Shown here: positions 19,074 to 27,757 of the stretch, piece by piece
Layout: each line of letters starts with the position of its first letter
How positions within the stretch are numbered: position 1 is the first letter of the stretch
Source: DASYXZ01 sp035946625
GTDB taxonomy: Bacteria > Acidobacteriota > Terriglobia > UBA7540
Direction: 5' to 3'
DNA length: 64,000 bases
NCBI GenBank assembly: GCA_035946625.1
Contig: DASYZE010000003.1
Location: 26,928 to 90,927, forward strand
Translations under genes and position numbers: made by a program
Notes under the pieces: model-generated
The model's database searches: none
What the model saw: the letters and a program-made list of their open reading frames with translations, nothing else
Told to the model about the DNA's origin: nothing

Positions 19074-19161
19074 GGTGGCAACGCATTTTGACGTAGCGCC
19101 GCCCTTCAGGGTGGCACATGCCGGGCTTAAGCCCGGCTCTACTAAATCAAAGGTCGTCACC
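19074..19161. repeat. ~90-bp twin-hairpin element with terminal inverted repeats, copy A
   Basis: The core runs from GTAG (19093) to CTAC (19142) and holds two 8-bp-stem hairpins: GCCGCCCT/AGGGTGGC and GCCGGGCT/AGCCCGGC (the second loop has lost its two bases here). Flanking GGTGGCAACGCATTTTGAC and GGTCGTCACC form a degenerate outer inverted repeat. The other copy is at 44808-44898. Confidence 0.75.
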
Positions 19162-19264
19162 ATCGCCGCTTCGCGCATGATGCGGCTTGGCACAGGCCAC
19201 TCGTCCCGACTGTCAAGTTCTGAGATGCTCGGCGAGGCGGCCAAAGGGGGTAAGAAAAATAATT

Positions 19265-19323
19265 TAGCCCTCGCCCCCGTGGGGGGAAAGGGTGTCCCGA
19301 TCCAGTCGGGACGGGTAAGGGGG
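19265..19323. repeat. CCCTCACCC-type element, copy A (minus orientation)
   Basis: Read on the minus strand it starts CCCCCTTACCCG and ends GGGGGCGAGGGCTA. Inside are a GTCCCGAC/ATCGGGAC hairpin and a CCCCC/GGGGG hairpin. The order of parts matches the copy at 37255-37311. Confidence 0.6.
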
Positions 19324-19411
19324 CTTTGCTACGGCTCAATCCAGGCGCCAATTCTTTCCAGCGTCCCGGACTCCTTCCTCTCGCGCCGCCACTTCCCATG
19401 GCGCGCTGATA

Positions 19412-19804
19412 TTATCCAAATCGCGCCCAATGGCGATATGCTTCAATTCATTCGGACCCTGTGGGTCGCGGGTTGGGCAACGGCAGCTCCAAGATCGGTA
19501 GCTTCTGTTTCAACCCGCTACGCTCGCAGATCGCCACAATCCGATCTTCGCTCGTGATGTGAACCCCTATCACCGTCACCGCAACCCCGAGAACCTCCGT
19601 CTCAAAGGGAAGGTTGAGATTCTCCTCGATCATGGTGTAAAGCCCCGTGGCCTGCTCCGACTCGTTATAACAATCGACAGTCGCTTCTTCCACCAGCCGG
19701 TCCAGTTTGGATCTGCTTAATTTCGGCTGGGTAGGCCCCTTCTTTGCAGATGCCTGGCGCCGACAACGAAGAAAAGGCCTGTGCTTGATGTGCTGTTTCA
19801 GCAT
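19412..19804 (-). pseudogene. CcbP-like calcium-binding protein gene with internal TGA
   Basis: The first 118 codons encode a protein of the CcbP type (Calci_bind_CcbP): KLDRLVEEATVDCYNESEQA, then LYTMIEENLNLPFETEVLG and a C-terminal LPILELPLPNPRP. The reading frame stops at TGA (19448-19450) straight after GSE. Beyond it the same frame continues IEAYRHWARFG and ends at TAA (19412-19414). In relatives I remember, this place reads W-IEAYRHW, so the TGA sits exactly where a TGG Trp codon is expected. The gene has therefore lost about 12 residues by a single G-to-A change. Its ATG lies 2 bp from direct repeat R1. A truncated protein may still be made. Confidence 0.75.
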
Positions 19805-19805
19805 G

Positions 19806-19847
19806 GAATGTCAGTTAGACGTTTCTCGACTAGCGAAAAATATTTGG
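19806..19847 (+). repeat. 42-bp direct repeat R1
   Basis: The unit begins AATGTCAG and ends TTTCTCGACTAGCGAAAAA-TATTTGG. It shares length and most bases with R2 (19891-19932) and R3 (23073-23114), all in the same orientation. TTTCTCGACT..GAAA can fold into a short hairpin. Confidence 0.9.
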
Positions 19848-19890
19848 GTCTAGGCTGGCAAGGATGACTCCAGTACGCCTCCGGTAGAGG

Positions 19891-19932
19891 AAATGTCAGC
19901 TAGAGCTTTCTCGACTGGTGAAAAATATTTGG
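19891..19932 (+). repeat. 42-bp direct repeat R2
   Basis: This is the second copy, starting AATGTCAGCTAGA and ending in TTTCTCGACTGGTGAAAAA-TATTTGG. It is 85 bp from R1 and bounds the permease/PadR unit on its left. Confidence 0.9.
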
Positions 19933-20013
19933 CATCGTCCTTCTTGCAGCCGCAGACAACTTACCTTCGCTCCCTCCCGTTAACATCAAATGCTGTGGCG
20001 CAAAGCAGATGAG

Positions 20014-22671
20014 TTACTCGTAACGCAGCGCCACCATAGGATCGACCTTGGTGGCTCGGCGCGCGGGAATGTAGCAGGCGAGCAGCGCCACAGCGACGGC
20101 GATGATGATAGCGACCGCGTAACTGAACGGATCTGTTAGCGAAACGCCGTAAATGAGTTGGGACATTAGTCGGGACGCGGCCAAAGCCCCCGCCAGGCCC
20201 ACAACAGCCCCCGCTCCACTCAAACGCACGCCCTGCGTGAAGACGAGCCTGAGAATATCATTCCGTCTAGCGCCAAGCGCCAAGCGCACGCCGATTTCAT
20301 GCGTGCGGCGACTAACAAGATAAGCTACTGTAGCGAACAGACCCACTGCTGCCAGAAACATTCCAAGGATACTCAGACCTGTAAGTAATTGCGCCATTGA
20401 GCGTTCCGGCGCAAGGATCTCCTGCGTGTATTCTCTGAACGTCACCGCATTGACGATGGGAAGATGTGGATCGACAGCCGCCGCTGCTTTCAGGATACCA
20501 GGGAGGTAGGACCGGGGATCACCGACTGTTTCAACAAACAGCACGCATTCGAACGAGAATTCTTGGGTGAACGGAAGGAAAAGATAAGGTTCGGTTGTCT
20601 CATGAAGGTTGCGGTACTTCCCGCTCTCCACGACTCCCACAATCTGGTAACGTTTCATCTCGATTCGGATAGATCTTCCCACGGGATTTTGACCAGGCCA
20701 GAATCTTCGCGCCATATCGCCATTGATGATGACGACCGGAGCTGTGGATGGCAAATCGAACTCGTTGAAATCCCGTCCCTTCTCAATGCGGTCGCCTATT
20801 GTGGCAAAGAAGTTCGGGGCGATAATATTGTAGCGAATGTTGAAATGGTCAGTTCCGGGAGGCGGCAGCACTCCGGGAATGACCATCGCCTGTGTTTCCC
20901 CACTTTCGGCTTCTGTCAACGGAGGCCGCCGGGCATAGCTGACGCGCACTGCCCCCGGAATGGATTCCACGCGAGCCGCCAATGCACGATAAAGAGCGCC
21001 AGCTTGGGCTTGGTCATAACCGTACAGCATGGGCGGCGCCACGGAGAGCATCGCCACATTCTTCTTCGAGTCAAATCCGGGGTAGATGGCTTGGCTGTAC
21101 AGCAAGCTGCGCAGCAACAGAGCCGAACCTGCCAGAAGGACCACCGATAGCGCGATTTCACCGCACACGAGCAAACTGCGCAGTGGCAGCCGCACCGTCA
21201 TGGGTTTTCGGATCTCACCTTTGAGAGCAGCAGTCAAGTCGCCCTTCACGGCACGAAGCGCCGGCGCGAGTCCGAAGATCAGAGTCGAGAAGAGTGAAAT
21301 AGCCGTGGTGAACAGGAGCACCCGGCTATCAAGCCTGAGATTCATATCCGAAAGGGCGGGTAAGAGTGTGGGCCCCAGCCTTATAAGCCACGTTGCCAGC
21401 AAGACCCCTAGGGCCCCTCCCGCTACGGACAAGAGAAGCCCTTCGGTCAGAAGCTGGTTCATCAGGCGTCGCCGTCCCGCGCCCAACGCCCGGCGCATCG
21501 CGATCTCGCGCTGCCGCCGCTCCATTCGTGCCAACAGCAGAATGGCGACATTGGCACAGGAAATCAGCAGAACAAGACCCGCCATGGCCATCAAGTAGAT
21601 TCCCGTCTCCATTCCTTGGTGCGCCCGCTCGGAGGTAGGTCGAACCAGGAATGTGATGCCCTGGTTTGTGGCAGGAGAAGCTAGCGCCAGCCGTTTGGCG
21701 AGGACGTCAAGCTGCATGCGTACTTCACTGAGTTGGGCGCCCGGGCGTAGGTACCCGGCCAGCCGAAACCAGCGGTTGTCGCGGGCAGCATCCCACCGAT
21801 CCTCACCCGGAACCATCGTTTCCCACCCCTCCTTGGTGAGCCAGATGTCGGGAGGCCCTACCGACCGCAGCCCGCAAAAGGCCTGGGGAGCTATCCCGAT
21901 CACCGTGAATTCTTTTCCGTCGAGGATGATCGCCTTGCCGGGCAGTGAGGGGTCGCCGCCGAAGTAGTGTTGCCAAAAATTGTAGCCTACCATCACGGAT
22001 TGGCCTTCGGCCGAAGCCTCCTCTGGCTGCGGTAAGAAAATGCGCCCCCGCAGAGCCCTTACGCCCAGCGCCGCGAAGTAGTTGTGCGAGATCACTTCGA
22101 CGGACAGCTCCTGGCCCAAACGCTGACCGTCGCTGCTCACGAAAGCTCCCCGCTCGCCATAAGCTACAACGTCGGAGAATGCGCTGACTTGCTGGCGCAT
22201 GTCGAGGTAATCAAGATAAGACGAAAGGGAAGAATCAGGCTCTTTGACCCGCTCCGTTGTAACCATGGCCAAGCGCGCGGGATCTTTCACCGGCCAAGGC
22301 CGCAGAAGCTCGCTATCCACGATGCTGAAAATCGCGGAGTTAGCGCCGATGCCTAGAGCCAGAGAGAGGGCGGCCACTACTGTAAAGGCCCGAGTCCTCC
22401 TGAGAGACCGCAGGCCGTAGCGAATGTCCTGCGAAAATGTTTCCAGCATCGATTCCCAACCTGCGCTGCGAATCTCTTCTTTCACCGCGTCCACGCTGCC
22501 CATTTCCACCCGCGCCACGCGCAGAGCTTCTTCTCGGCTCATCCCGGAGCGAATCTTGTCTTTCACCGCGGCATCCAGATAGCCATGAAGCTCCTCATCC
22601 ATCTCGCGTTCGACTTGGTCCCTTTGGAATAAGGCCCGGAGCCCGGCCCAGAGATTTCGTAGCGGAGACAT
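20014..22671 (-). CDS. ADOP-type ABC permease (MacB-like FtsX domains)
   Basis: The protein has 885 residues. The ATG at 22671 is chosen because an AGGAGG ribosome site lies 6-7 bp before it and it follows the PadR stop codon. The N-terminal ~90 residues (ALFQRDQVEREMDEELHGYLDAAV) are the soluble region typical of acidobacterial duplicated orphan permeases. Then come a transmembrane segment (about 95-117), a MacB-like periplasmic core, three membrane segments with the ERRQREIAMRRALGAGRRRL motif, a second periplasmic core, and a final FtsX unit (VSRRTHEIGVRLALGARRNDI). No ATP-binding subunit is adjacent, as usual for this family. The gene looks intact, unlike its neighbours. Confidence 0.93.
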   Translation of the reverse strand: MSPLRNLWAGLRALFQRDQVEREMDEELHGYLDAAVKDKIRSGMSREEALRVARVEMGSVDAVKEEIRSAGWESMLETFSQDIRYGLRSLRRTRAFTVVAALSLALGIGANSAIFSIVDSELLRPWPVKDPARLAMVTTERVKEPDSSLSSYLDYLDMRQQVSAFSDVVAYGERGAFVSSDGQRLGQELSVEVISHNYFAALGVRALRGRIFLPQPEEASAEGQSVMVGYNFWQHYFGGDPSLPGKAIILDGKEFTVIGIAPQAFCGLRSVGPPDIWLTKEGWETMVPGEDRWDAARDNRWFRLAGYLRPGAQLSEVRMQLDVLAKRLALASPATNQGITFLVRPTSERAHQGMETGIYLMAMAGLVLLISCANVAILLLARMERRQREIAMRRALGAGRRRLMNQLLTEGLLLSVAGGALGVLLATWLIRLGPTLLPALSDMNLRLDSRVLLFTTAISLFSTLIFGLAPALRAVKGDLTAALKGEIRKPMTVRLPLRSLLVCGEIALSVVLLAGSALLLRSLLYSQAIYPGFDSKKNVAMLSVAPPMLYGYDQAQAGALYRALAARVESIPGAVRVSYARRPPLTEAESGETQAMVIPGVLPPPGTDHFNIRYNIIAPNFFATIGDRIEKGRDFNEFDLPSTAPVVIINGDMARRFWPGQNPVGRSIRIEMKRYQIVGVVESGKYRNLHETTEPYLFLPFTQEFSFECVLFVETVGDPRSYLPGILKAAAAVDPHLPIVNAVTFREYTQEILAPERSMAQLLTGLSILGMFLAAVGLFATVAYLVSRRTHEIGVRLALGARRNDILRLVFTQGVRLSGAGAVVGLAGALAASRLMSQLIYGVSLTDPFSYAVAIIIAVAVALLACYIPARRATKVDPMVALRYE

Positions 22672-22681
22672 GACGAACCTC

Positions 22682-23014
22682 CTACGATACTTCCATAATT
22701 CTTGCAATGGCCGCGATCTGTTTTCCCCATGCGTCGGTTTCGGTCTTCAATTGCCTGCGCCCACGCTCGGTGAGGCTGTAATACTTAGCGCGCCGATTGT
22801 TCTCCGTCGGGCGCCATTCCGGCCTTATCCATCCCGCGCGCTCAAGGCGAAGGAAGGCGGGAAACAACGAGCCCGGATTAATGCGAAACACGCCCTTGCT
22901 GATCTGCTCGATCCGAAGTGCGATGCCGTAACCGTGCATCGGCTCCAGAGCTAAGGTTCTCAGGATGAGCATGTCCAACGTGCCTTAGACAAGGTCCGTA
23001 GAGCTATCAGCCAT
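22682..23014 (-). pseudogene. PadR-family regulator gene with TAA at codon 10
   Basis: The PadR winged-helix protein (GTLDMLILRTLALEPMHGYG, ENNRRAKYYSLTERGRRQL) normally starts upstream of the GTLD motif. The natural start is the ATG at 23014, which has AGGAG 8 bp before it and reads MADSSTDLV; the next codon is TAA (22985-22987) where Gln is usual in relatives. A C-to-T change of CAA would explain it. The remaining frame could restart at TTG 22978 or ATG 22972, three to five codons after the stop, but neither has a ribosome site. It precedes the ADOP permease gene by 10 bp, the standard pairing in which PadR represses the operon. Confidence 0.8.
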
Positions 23015-23072
23015 TAGTCTCTCCTATAGATTGCCGAGATTAGAATACGCCGTCCCTCTAGATTGTCAAGGG

Positions 23073-23114
23073 GAATGTCAGCCAGACTTTTCTCGACTGG
23101 TGAAAAATATTTGG
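23073..23114 (+). repeat. 42-bp direct repeat R3
   Basis: This is the third copy (AATGTCAGCCAGAC, then TTCTCGACTGGTGAAAAA-TATTTGG), just upstream of the PadR promoter region. R2 and R3 enclose the 3.1-kb permease/PadR unit. Confidence 0.9.
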
Positions 23115-23350
23115 TACACCTCGTGCCTAGCTCTCTGAACACTTGAGCTTGGCGGTTCTTTGTGTACCTTTTCTTTTCCCCATCCAAGTCGCCTTTTGTG
23201 CTCGCGTGATTGACCCTTCTCTACCCAACAAAGGATTATAACTTGAATCCGGCGCGCCATAACGGCCCGGAGCGGGGTCGCGCTGATCCGGCAGCGGCGG
23301 GCTTGCGCGGTTCAAACTCCCACCTTCGTATTTTGATTACCGCCTCCTGA

Positions 23351-23623
23351 TCGCACGAAGAACCCGATGAAGCCACGGCCGCCGACCGACGGGCGCACTT
23401 GAATGCCGAGGCGTCCCATTGGCACTTGTGGCGGGTGACTTCGGACATTGTCGATCGAGCCAGGCGTCCGTTTCCCGCCGAACCCGTCCGCGCTCTTGAG
23501 GCGATTCACCTGGCGTCGGCGCTGGCGGTACGTTCGGTTGTGCACGGGGTGGAGCTCCTGAGTCTTGATGATCGCATTCGCCGCGCCGGAGCGCAGCTCG
23601 GATTCCGACTTCAACCAAACTGA
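23351..23623 (+). pseudogene. C-terminal remnant of a PIN-domain (VapC-like) toxin
   Basis: The open frame after a stop at 23348 reads ...RRAHLNAEASHWHLWRVTSD, then RARRPFPAEPVRALEAIHLA and ELLSLDDRIRRAGAQLGF. This is the second half of a PIN ribonuclease: the helix with the conserved acidic residue before IHLASAL and the LLSLDDRIR strand. That acidic residue is Glu here rather than the usual Asp. The first ~60 residues, with the first catalytic Asp, are absent: none of the three frames upstream encodes a PIN N-terminus. No antitoxin gene is visible. The region 23115-23350 before it shows no gene. Confidence 0.7.
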
Positions 23624-23857
23624 GCTCTTTGCAGGGCGACGACCACTCGCGTCGGGCGTCGAACCGGATCGGATTCCAAATGATACCGCCGCCATTCAGC
23701 CGCGCCGCTTGACTTCCACCTTGCCGTGCGCTAATCTGTTATTTCCTTGATGATTACATCTTCGCCGTTCATGGCCGTCGCGCTTTCTCCGTTTGACTTC
23801 CCGACAGGTGCGTGTTAATTCCGTGATCGAAGCACTGAACCGAGGTTTTCGGTCCTC

Positions 23858-24850
23858 ATGAAGACCAGTGTGAAAATCGGGAAGGGCGTCAAGGAGCTGT
23901 TCGGCACGTTCGATGAGAACTTGAAGCTGCTTGAAAGTTGCCTGAAGGTTTCCACCCATCTCCGCGACGAAACGCTGGACATTGAAGGCGCGGAAGGCAA
24001 CGTGAATCGCGCCCAGCGGGTGGTGCAGGACTATACCGAACTCACGGAGAACGGAACCCACTTTGATCCGGCCGAGGTGCAGGCCTTTCTGCGCATATTA
24101 TGCGAGGACCCGGGCTCAACCCTCAAGAGCCTGGTGGAGGCGGGGCGGCCACGAACTTTTGGTAAAAAGACGATCTCACCCAAGAGCCTCAACCAGCGCC
24201 GGTATGTGGATGCCATTGAAACGCACGACATGGTTTTTGGCATCGGACCCTCGGGAACGGGGAAGACATATCTCGCCGTGGCCATGGCCGTGGATGCGCT
24301 TCTTACCAAGGAAGTGAGCCGGATTATTCTGGCGCGGCCGGCGGTGGAGGCGGGCGAGCGCCTGGGATTCCTGCCCGGAACCCTTCAGGATAAAATCAAC
24401 CCCTATCTGCGGCCGCTCTACGACGCGCTTTACGACGTGCTGGACCCCGATCGCGTGGAGCGTTACGTGGAGAAGTCGATTATTGAAATCGCGCCCATCG
24501 CCTTCATGCGCGGGCGGACGCTGAATGACGCTTTCGTGATTCTCGACGAAGCGCAAAACACCACCAGCGAGCAGATGAAAATGTTCCTTACCCGGCTGGG
24601 ATTCAATTCCAAAGCCGTGGTGACCGGCGACGTCACTCAGGTTGATTTGCCGAGCGGGCGGCGCTCCGGCTTGATTGAAGCCATTGAGGTGGTGCAGCGC
24701 GTGGCGGGCATCAGCTTTATTTATTTTACCGAGCGCGATGTGGTCCGCCACAGCCTGGTGCAACGGATTATCCGCGCTTACGAAGAGTTCGACCAGTTAC
24801 GCTCGCCGGAGGGTAGGCAGGAACGCACCACGACCAACCCGGATGCTTGA
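23858..24850 (+). CDS. phoH: PhoH-like ATPase
   Basis: The protein has 330 residues. An N-terminal KH-like region (about 10-105) precedes the PhoH ATPase domain. This domain has the Walker A motif GPSGTGKTYLAV at about 128-139, Walker B VILDEAQN, and the signatures RPAVEAGERLGFLPG and GDVTQVDLP. The family is cytosolic and linked to RNA metabolism. It is first in the widely conserved phoH-ybeY-corC-era order, which supports a role together with YbeY in rRNA maturation. It starts at ATG 23858; the 230 bp upstream contain no other gene beyond the PIN remnant. Confidence 0.95.
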   Translation: MKTSVKIGKGVKELFGTFDENLKLLESCLKVSTHLRDETLDIEGAEGNVNRAQRVVQDYTELTENGTHFDPAEVQAFLRILCEDPGSTLKSLVEAGRPRTFGKKTISPKSLNQRRYVDAIETHDMVFGIGPSGTGKTYLAVAMAVDALLTKEVSRIILARPAVEAGERLGFLPGTLQDKINPYLRPLYDALYDVLDPDRVERYVEKSIIEIAPIAFMRGRTLNDAFVILDEAQNTTSEQMKMFLTRLGFNSKAVVTGDVTQVDLPSGRRSGLIEAIEVVQRVAGISFIYFTERDVVRHSLVQRIIRAYEEFDQLRSPEGRQERTTTNPDA

Positions 24851-24922
24851 GTTCGTGTCCAGGCGCTGAAATGGGGATGCGATCGTTGCGCGCCCGGAAG
24901 CTTATTTCTTACCGTGGAGCCA

Positions 24923-25438
24923 ATGATCGTAAACAGGCAGAATCAGATTCGCCTTGACCTTGGTGCAACCAGGAAATTTGTGGGGCAATTGCGAAAGCGC
25001 TTGCTACTCGGGCGGGGCGATTTTAATGTTTGCCTTGTAGAAGACAGGGTCATTGCTGCGCTGAACGCTACCTATCGAGGAAATGCGCACCCGACGGATG
25101 TCCTTTCTTTCCCTTGGACGGCGGGGAATGGAAAAAAACGGAGAACTTTAAAAAATACTTTTCTAAGCAGCGCGTTACGGGCGAAGGACACGCGGAGAAA
25201 AACGGGCCGCTTTTCGTGCGAAATTGAAAGGCGCGAATTTTCAAACTTCCTGGGCGACATAGTGATCTCGGTGGAAACGGCGCGACGAAATGCGCGGATG
25301 GAGGGTCACTCTGTTGCGCGCGAAATCCGCTGGCTGATTCTTCACGGCGCTCTGCACCTGCTTGGATACGATCATGAAAGCGACGGCGGTGTTATGACGG
25401 AGCTTGAACATAAATTGCGGGCGCGGATGAAGATGTAA
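24923..25438 (+). CDS. ybeY: Endoribonuclease YbeY
   Basis: The protein has about 171 residues. The zinc-binding signature H-x3-H-x5-H is present as HGALHLLGYDH near the C-terminus, with the motifs NATYRGNAHPTDVLSFPW and LGDIVISVETA. YbeY is a single-strand RNase for 16S rRNA 3'-end maturation and ribosome quality control. Between LSFPW and LGDIVIS there are about 45 residues where most homologues have about 10-20. The extra DNA contains ACGGAGAA words like those of the repeat at 14762. A GTG at 24914 is an alternative start; the ATG at 24923 follows a GGAG. It is second in the phoH-ybeY-corC-era cluster. Confidence 0.93.
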   Translation: MIVNRQNQIRLDLGATRKFVGQLRKRLLLGRGDFNVCLVEDRVIAALNATYRGNAHPTDVLSFPWTAGNGKKRRTLKNTFLSSALRAKDTRRKTGRFSCEIERREFSNFLGDIVISVETARRNARMEGHSVAREIRWLILHGALHLLGYDHESDGGVMTELEHKLRARMKM

Positions 25439-25578
25439 CCCGGGAGCATGTAAGGGAGTCGGATTGTGGATTGGGTCGCAAGTCCGGAACGGCCTCAAAT
25501 TGGAAACCGTCTTGTGGGATCGCGATTCAAGTTGAGGAAGCGCGACTCTGGACCGACAAACCAAAATCCCAATTACCC

Positions 25579-26877
25579 ATGACGATCGTGGTAACCATCC
25601 TTTGGGTTTGTCTGCTGGCCGCGTTGGTGGGCGCGGGCGCGGTGGCATCTTACTTGCGTCTTCTGATGCGCCGCCTGAGCCCTGTCGCCGGCCGCAAGCT
25701 TTTTCAGGTGAGCGCAGGTCGTAAGGTCCAGGCGGACCGGGAGCGGGTGGGCATTTCAATTTCCGCTTTGCACGGCGCCGCGATGGCCCTATTTGCCGTG
25801 GGTCTGACGGGCTTTTTAGTCGTGCGGGGGCCGGACCACCTGGTGGGAGACTTGGGTATTTCTTTGTTGATTGTACTGGGGGTGATTGCGATTTTTGATC
25901 AACTGATTCCGTTCAGTTTGGTGGCCCGCCATGACGATCCGGAAGTGATCTTGAAGCGCTGGATGCCCTTCCTGCGCCAAGCTATCTTTATGGCTCTGCC
26001 CCTGACTTTTCCGGTTTTAGTTTCCACCTCCATCGGCCGCCTGCTGGAGTCGCCCGATCAAAAACCGGAGCCGCCCAACCCCCAGGATGAGCTGCAGGAG
26101 CTGATCGAAGCGGGTGAACAAGAGGGTCTGATCGGCAAGGGAGAGGGCGCGATGCTCCAGTCAGTGGTGGAGTTCACTGATAAAGTGGTGCGCGGTGTCA
26201 TGACGCCCCGACCTGAAATTGCTGCTCTTGAAATCAATTCTTCGGTGGACGATTTGCGCGCGCTCTTCCGTCTAAAAAGACAGACTCGTTATCCGGTCTA
26301 TTCAGGGCAGCTCGACCATATTGAAGGCATGGTGAGCATGCAAAGTTTGATGGAGATGCCGCCTGAGGAACAATCTAAAACCACCCTTCGCTCCCTGATT
26401 CGGCCCGTGCCTTTTGTTCCGGAGACCAAGCCGATCCACGAACTGCTGAAAGAATTGCAGCAATCTACCACTCAACTGGCCATGGTCATCGATGAATATG
26501 GCAGCGTCTCCGGGCTCGTGACCATCGAAGACTTGCTGGAAGAAATTGTGGGTGATATCCGCGACGAAGTGGACCCGCACGCACACGATATCGTCAAGGA
26601 ACCAGCGGGAACCTATTTGATTGCCGGGCATACCGAGTTGGCCCAGGTGGCGGATCAATTTCGCATTGAGTTTGACGCCCAGGACTACTCCACCGTGGCT
26701 GGATTGATGCTGGCGCAGCTGGGTCACGTTCCCTCACCGGGCGAAAGAGTGGAGATGGGCGGCGCCACTTTTGAAGTCCTGGATGCGGACCAGCGCACGG
26801 TTCTCAAGGTCCGTCTGAAAATTCCGGCGCCGTCGCCGGCCAAATCTCCAACCCATGCCCAACCCGGAAATCCATAA
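25579..26877 (+). CDS. CorC/HlyC-type CNNM transporter family protein
   Basis: The protein has 432 residues from ATG 25579; the longer frame upstream lacks family resemblance. Membrane segments lie at about 2-24, 68-85, 93-113 and 130-152, a compact DUF21/CNNM-like region. A CBS-domain pair follows (about 195-320: GVMTPRPEIAALE, YPVYSGQLDHIEGMVSM, MVIDEYGSVSGLVTIEDLLE), then a C-terminal CorC_HlyC domain (about 340-420). The family is implicated in magnesium/cobalt efflux or membrane integrity. It overlaps the start of era by 23 bp, so the two are co-translated. Confidence 0.9.
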   Translation: MTIVVTILWVCLLAALVGAGAVASYLRLLMRRLSPVAGRKLFQVSAGRKVQADRERVGISISALHGAAMALFAVGLTGFLVVRGPDHLVGDLGISLLIVLGVIAIFDQLIPFSLVARHDDPEVILKRWMPFLRQAIFMALPLTFPVLVSTSIGRLLESPDQKPEPPNPQDELQELIEAGEQEGLIGKGEGAMLQSVVEFTDKVVRGVMTPRPEIAALEINSSVDDLRALFRLKRQTRYPVYSGQLDHIEGMVSMQSLMEMPPEEQSKTTLRSLIRPVPFVPETKPIHELLKELQQSTTQLAMVIDEYGSVSGLVTIEDLLEEIVGDIRDEVDPHAHDIVKEPAGTYLIAGHTELAQVADQFRIEFDAQDYSTVAGLMLAQLGHVPSPGERVEMGGATFEVLDADQRTVLKVRLKIPAPSPAKSPTHAQPGNP

Positions 26878-27757
26878 ATTCGGTTACGTTGCCATCGTGG
26901 GGAGGCCCAACGCCGGCAAGAGCACGCTCATCAATGCCCTGGTGGGGGCCAAAGTCTCCATCGTCACCGCGGTACCGCAAACCACGCGCAACCGCATCCT
27001 GGGCATTGTGAATCGGCCCGGCGCGCAAATTGTTTTCATGGACACGCCCGGCATCCATAAGCCACTTTCCCGCCTTAACAACCAGATGATGCGCTATGTT
27101 CGCGCCGCCCTCGCAGATCGTGATCTGGCGGTGTTGATTGTGGATGCTGCTTCGAAATTCGGGAAGGGCGATGAGTTCACTCTGCAACTACTGAAGGAAT
27201 ATTCGCCCAAGACCATTCTTCTGTTAAACAAAATTGATCGAATGGCCAAGCCGCGCCTTCTGCCGCTGATTGACCGCTATTCGAAGCTCCACGAATTCGA
27301 AGAAATCTTTCCCATTTCGGCGCGCAGTGGCGATGGTTTGGAGGAGTTACTGCATGCCGTCATCGCGCGTCTTCCCGAGGGGCCCGCCCTGTATCCCGAG
27401 GAAATGTACACGGACCAGCCGGAGCGTTTTCTGGCGGCGGAAATCATACGGGAAAAAGTGATTCAGCAAACGCAGCAGGAAATGCCTTATGTAACCGCGG
27501 TGCTGATCGACGAGTTTCACGCATCGGAAGCACTGACTCGAATTCATTCGACCATCGTGGTGGAAAGGGAATCGCAGAAGCCTATAGTGATTGGGGCTGG
27601 CGGACATCGCATTAAAGAAATTGGGACGGTGGCGCGACAAGAGCTCGAGAAGTTATTTCCGCCCAAGGTTTTCCTGGAGCTGTTCGTGAAAGTGCAACCC
27701 AACTGGCGTGACAATCAAGGGATGGTGGCCGAGCTTGACTATCGAGGCGAAGAGTAG
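26855..27757 (+). CDS. era: GTPase Era
   Basis: The protein has 300 residues, the normal length. The GTPase domain has G1 GRPNAGKST, the switch region TTRNRILGI, G3 DTPGIHKP, G4 NKID and G5 SARSGDG. The KH domain (about 205-295) contains the IVIGAGGHRIKEIG loop that binds the 3' end of 16S rRNA. It acts in 30S subunit assembly at the membrane. It is last in the conserved cluster and overlaps the upstream corC-like gene. Confidence 0.98.
   Translation: MPNPEIHKFGYVAIVGRPNAGKSTLINALVGAKVSIVTAVPQTTRNRILGIVNRPGAQIVFMDTPGIHKPLSRLNNQMMRYVRAALADRDLAVLIVDAASKFGKGDEFTLQLLKEYSPKTILLLNKIDRMAKPRLLPLIDRYSKLHEFEEIFPISARSGDGLEELLHAVIARLPEGPALYPEEMYTDQPERFLAAEIIREKVIQQTQQEMPYVTAVLIDEFHASEALTRIHSTIVVERESQKPIVIGAGGHRIKEIGTVARQELEKLFPPKVFLELFVKVQPNWRDNQGMVAELDYRGEE

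Larger units (their letters stand above)
18934..19411. other. Gene-free spacer holding two palindromic elements
   Basis: No coding frame here shows family resemblance. The stretch contains a ~90-bp inverted-repeat element (19074-19161) and a CCCTCACCC-type element (19265-19323). Confidence 0.6.

Noticed and set aside
19806..23114. A single intact transposon bounded by R1/R2 and R3
   Set aside because: The repeats are in direct, not inverted, orientation, and no transposase gene lies between them.
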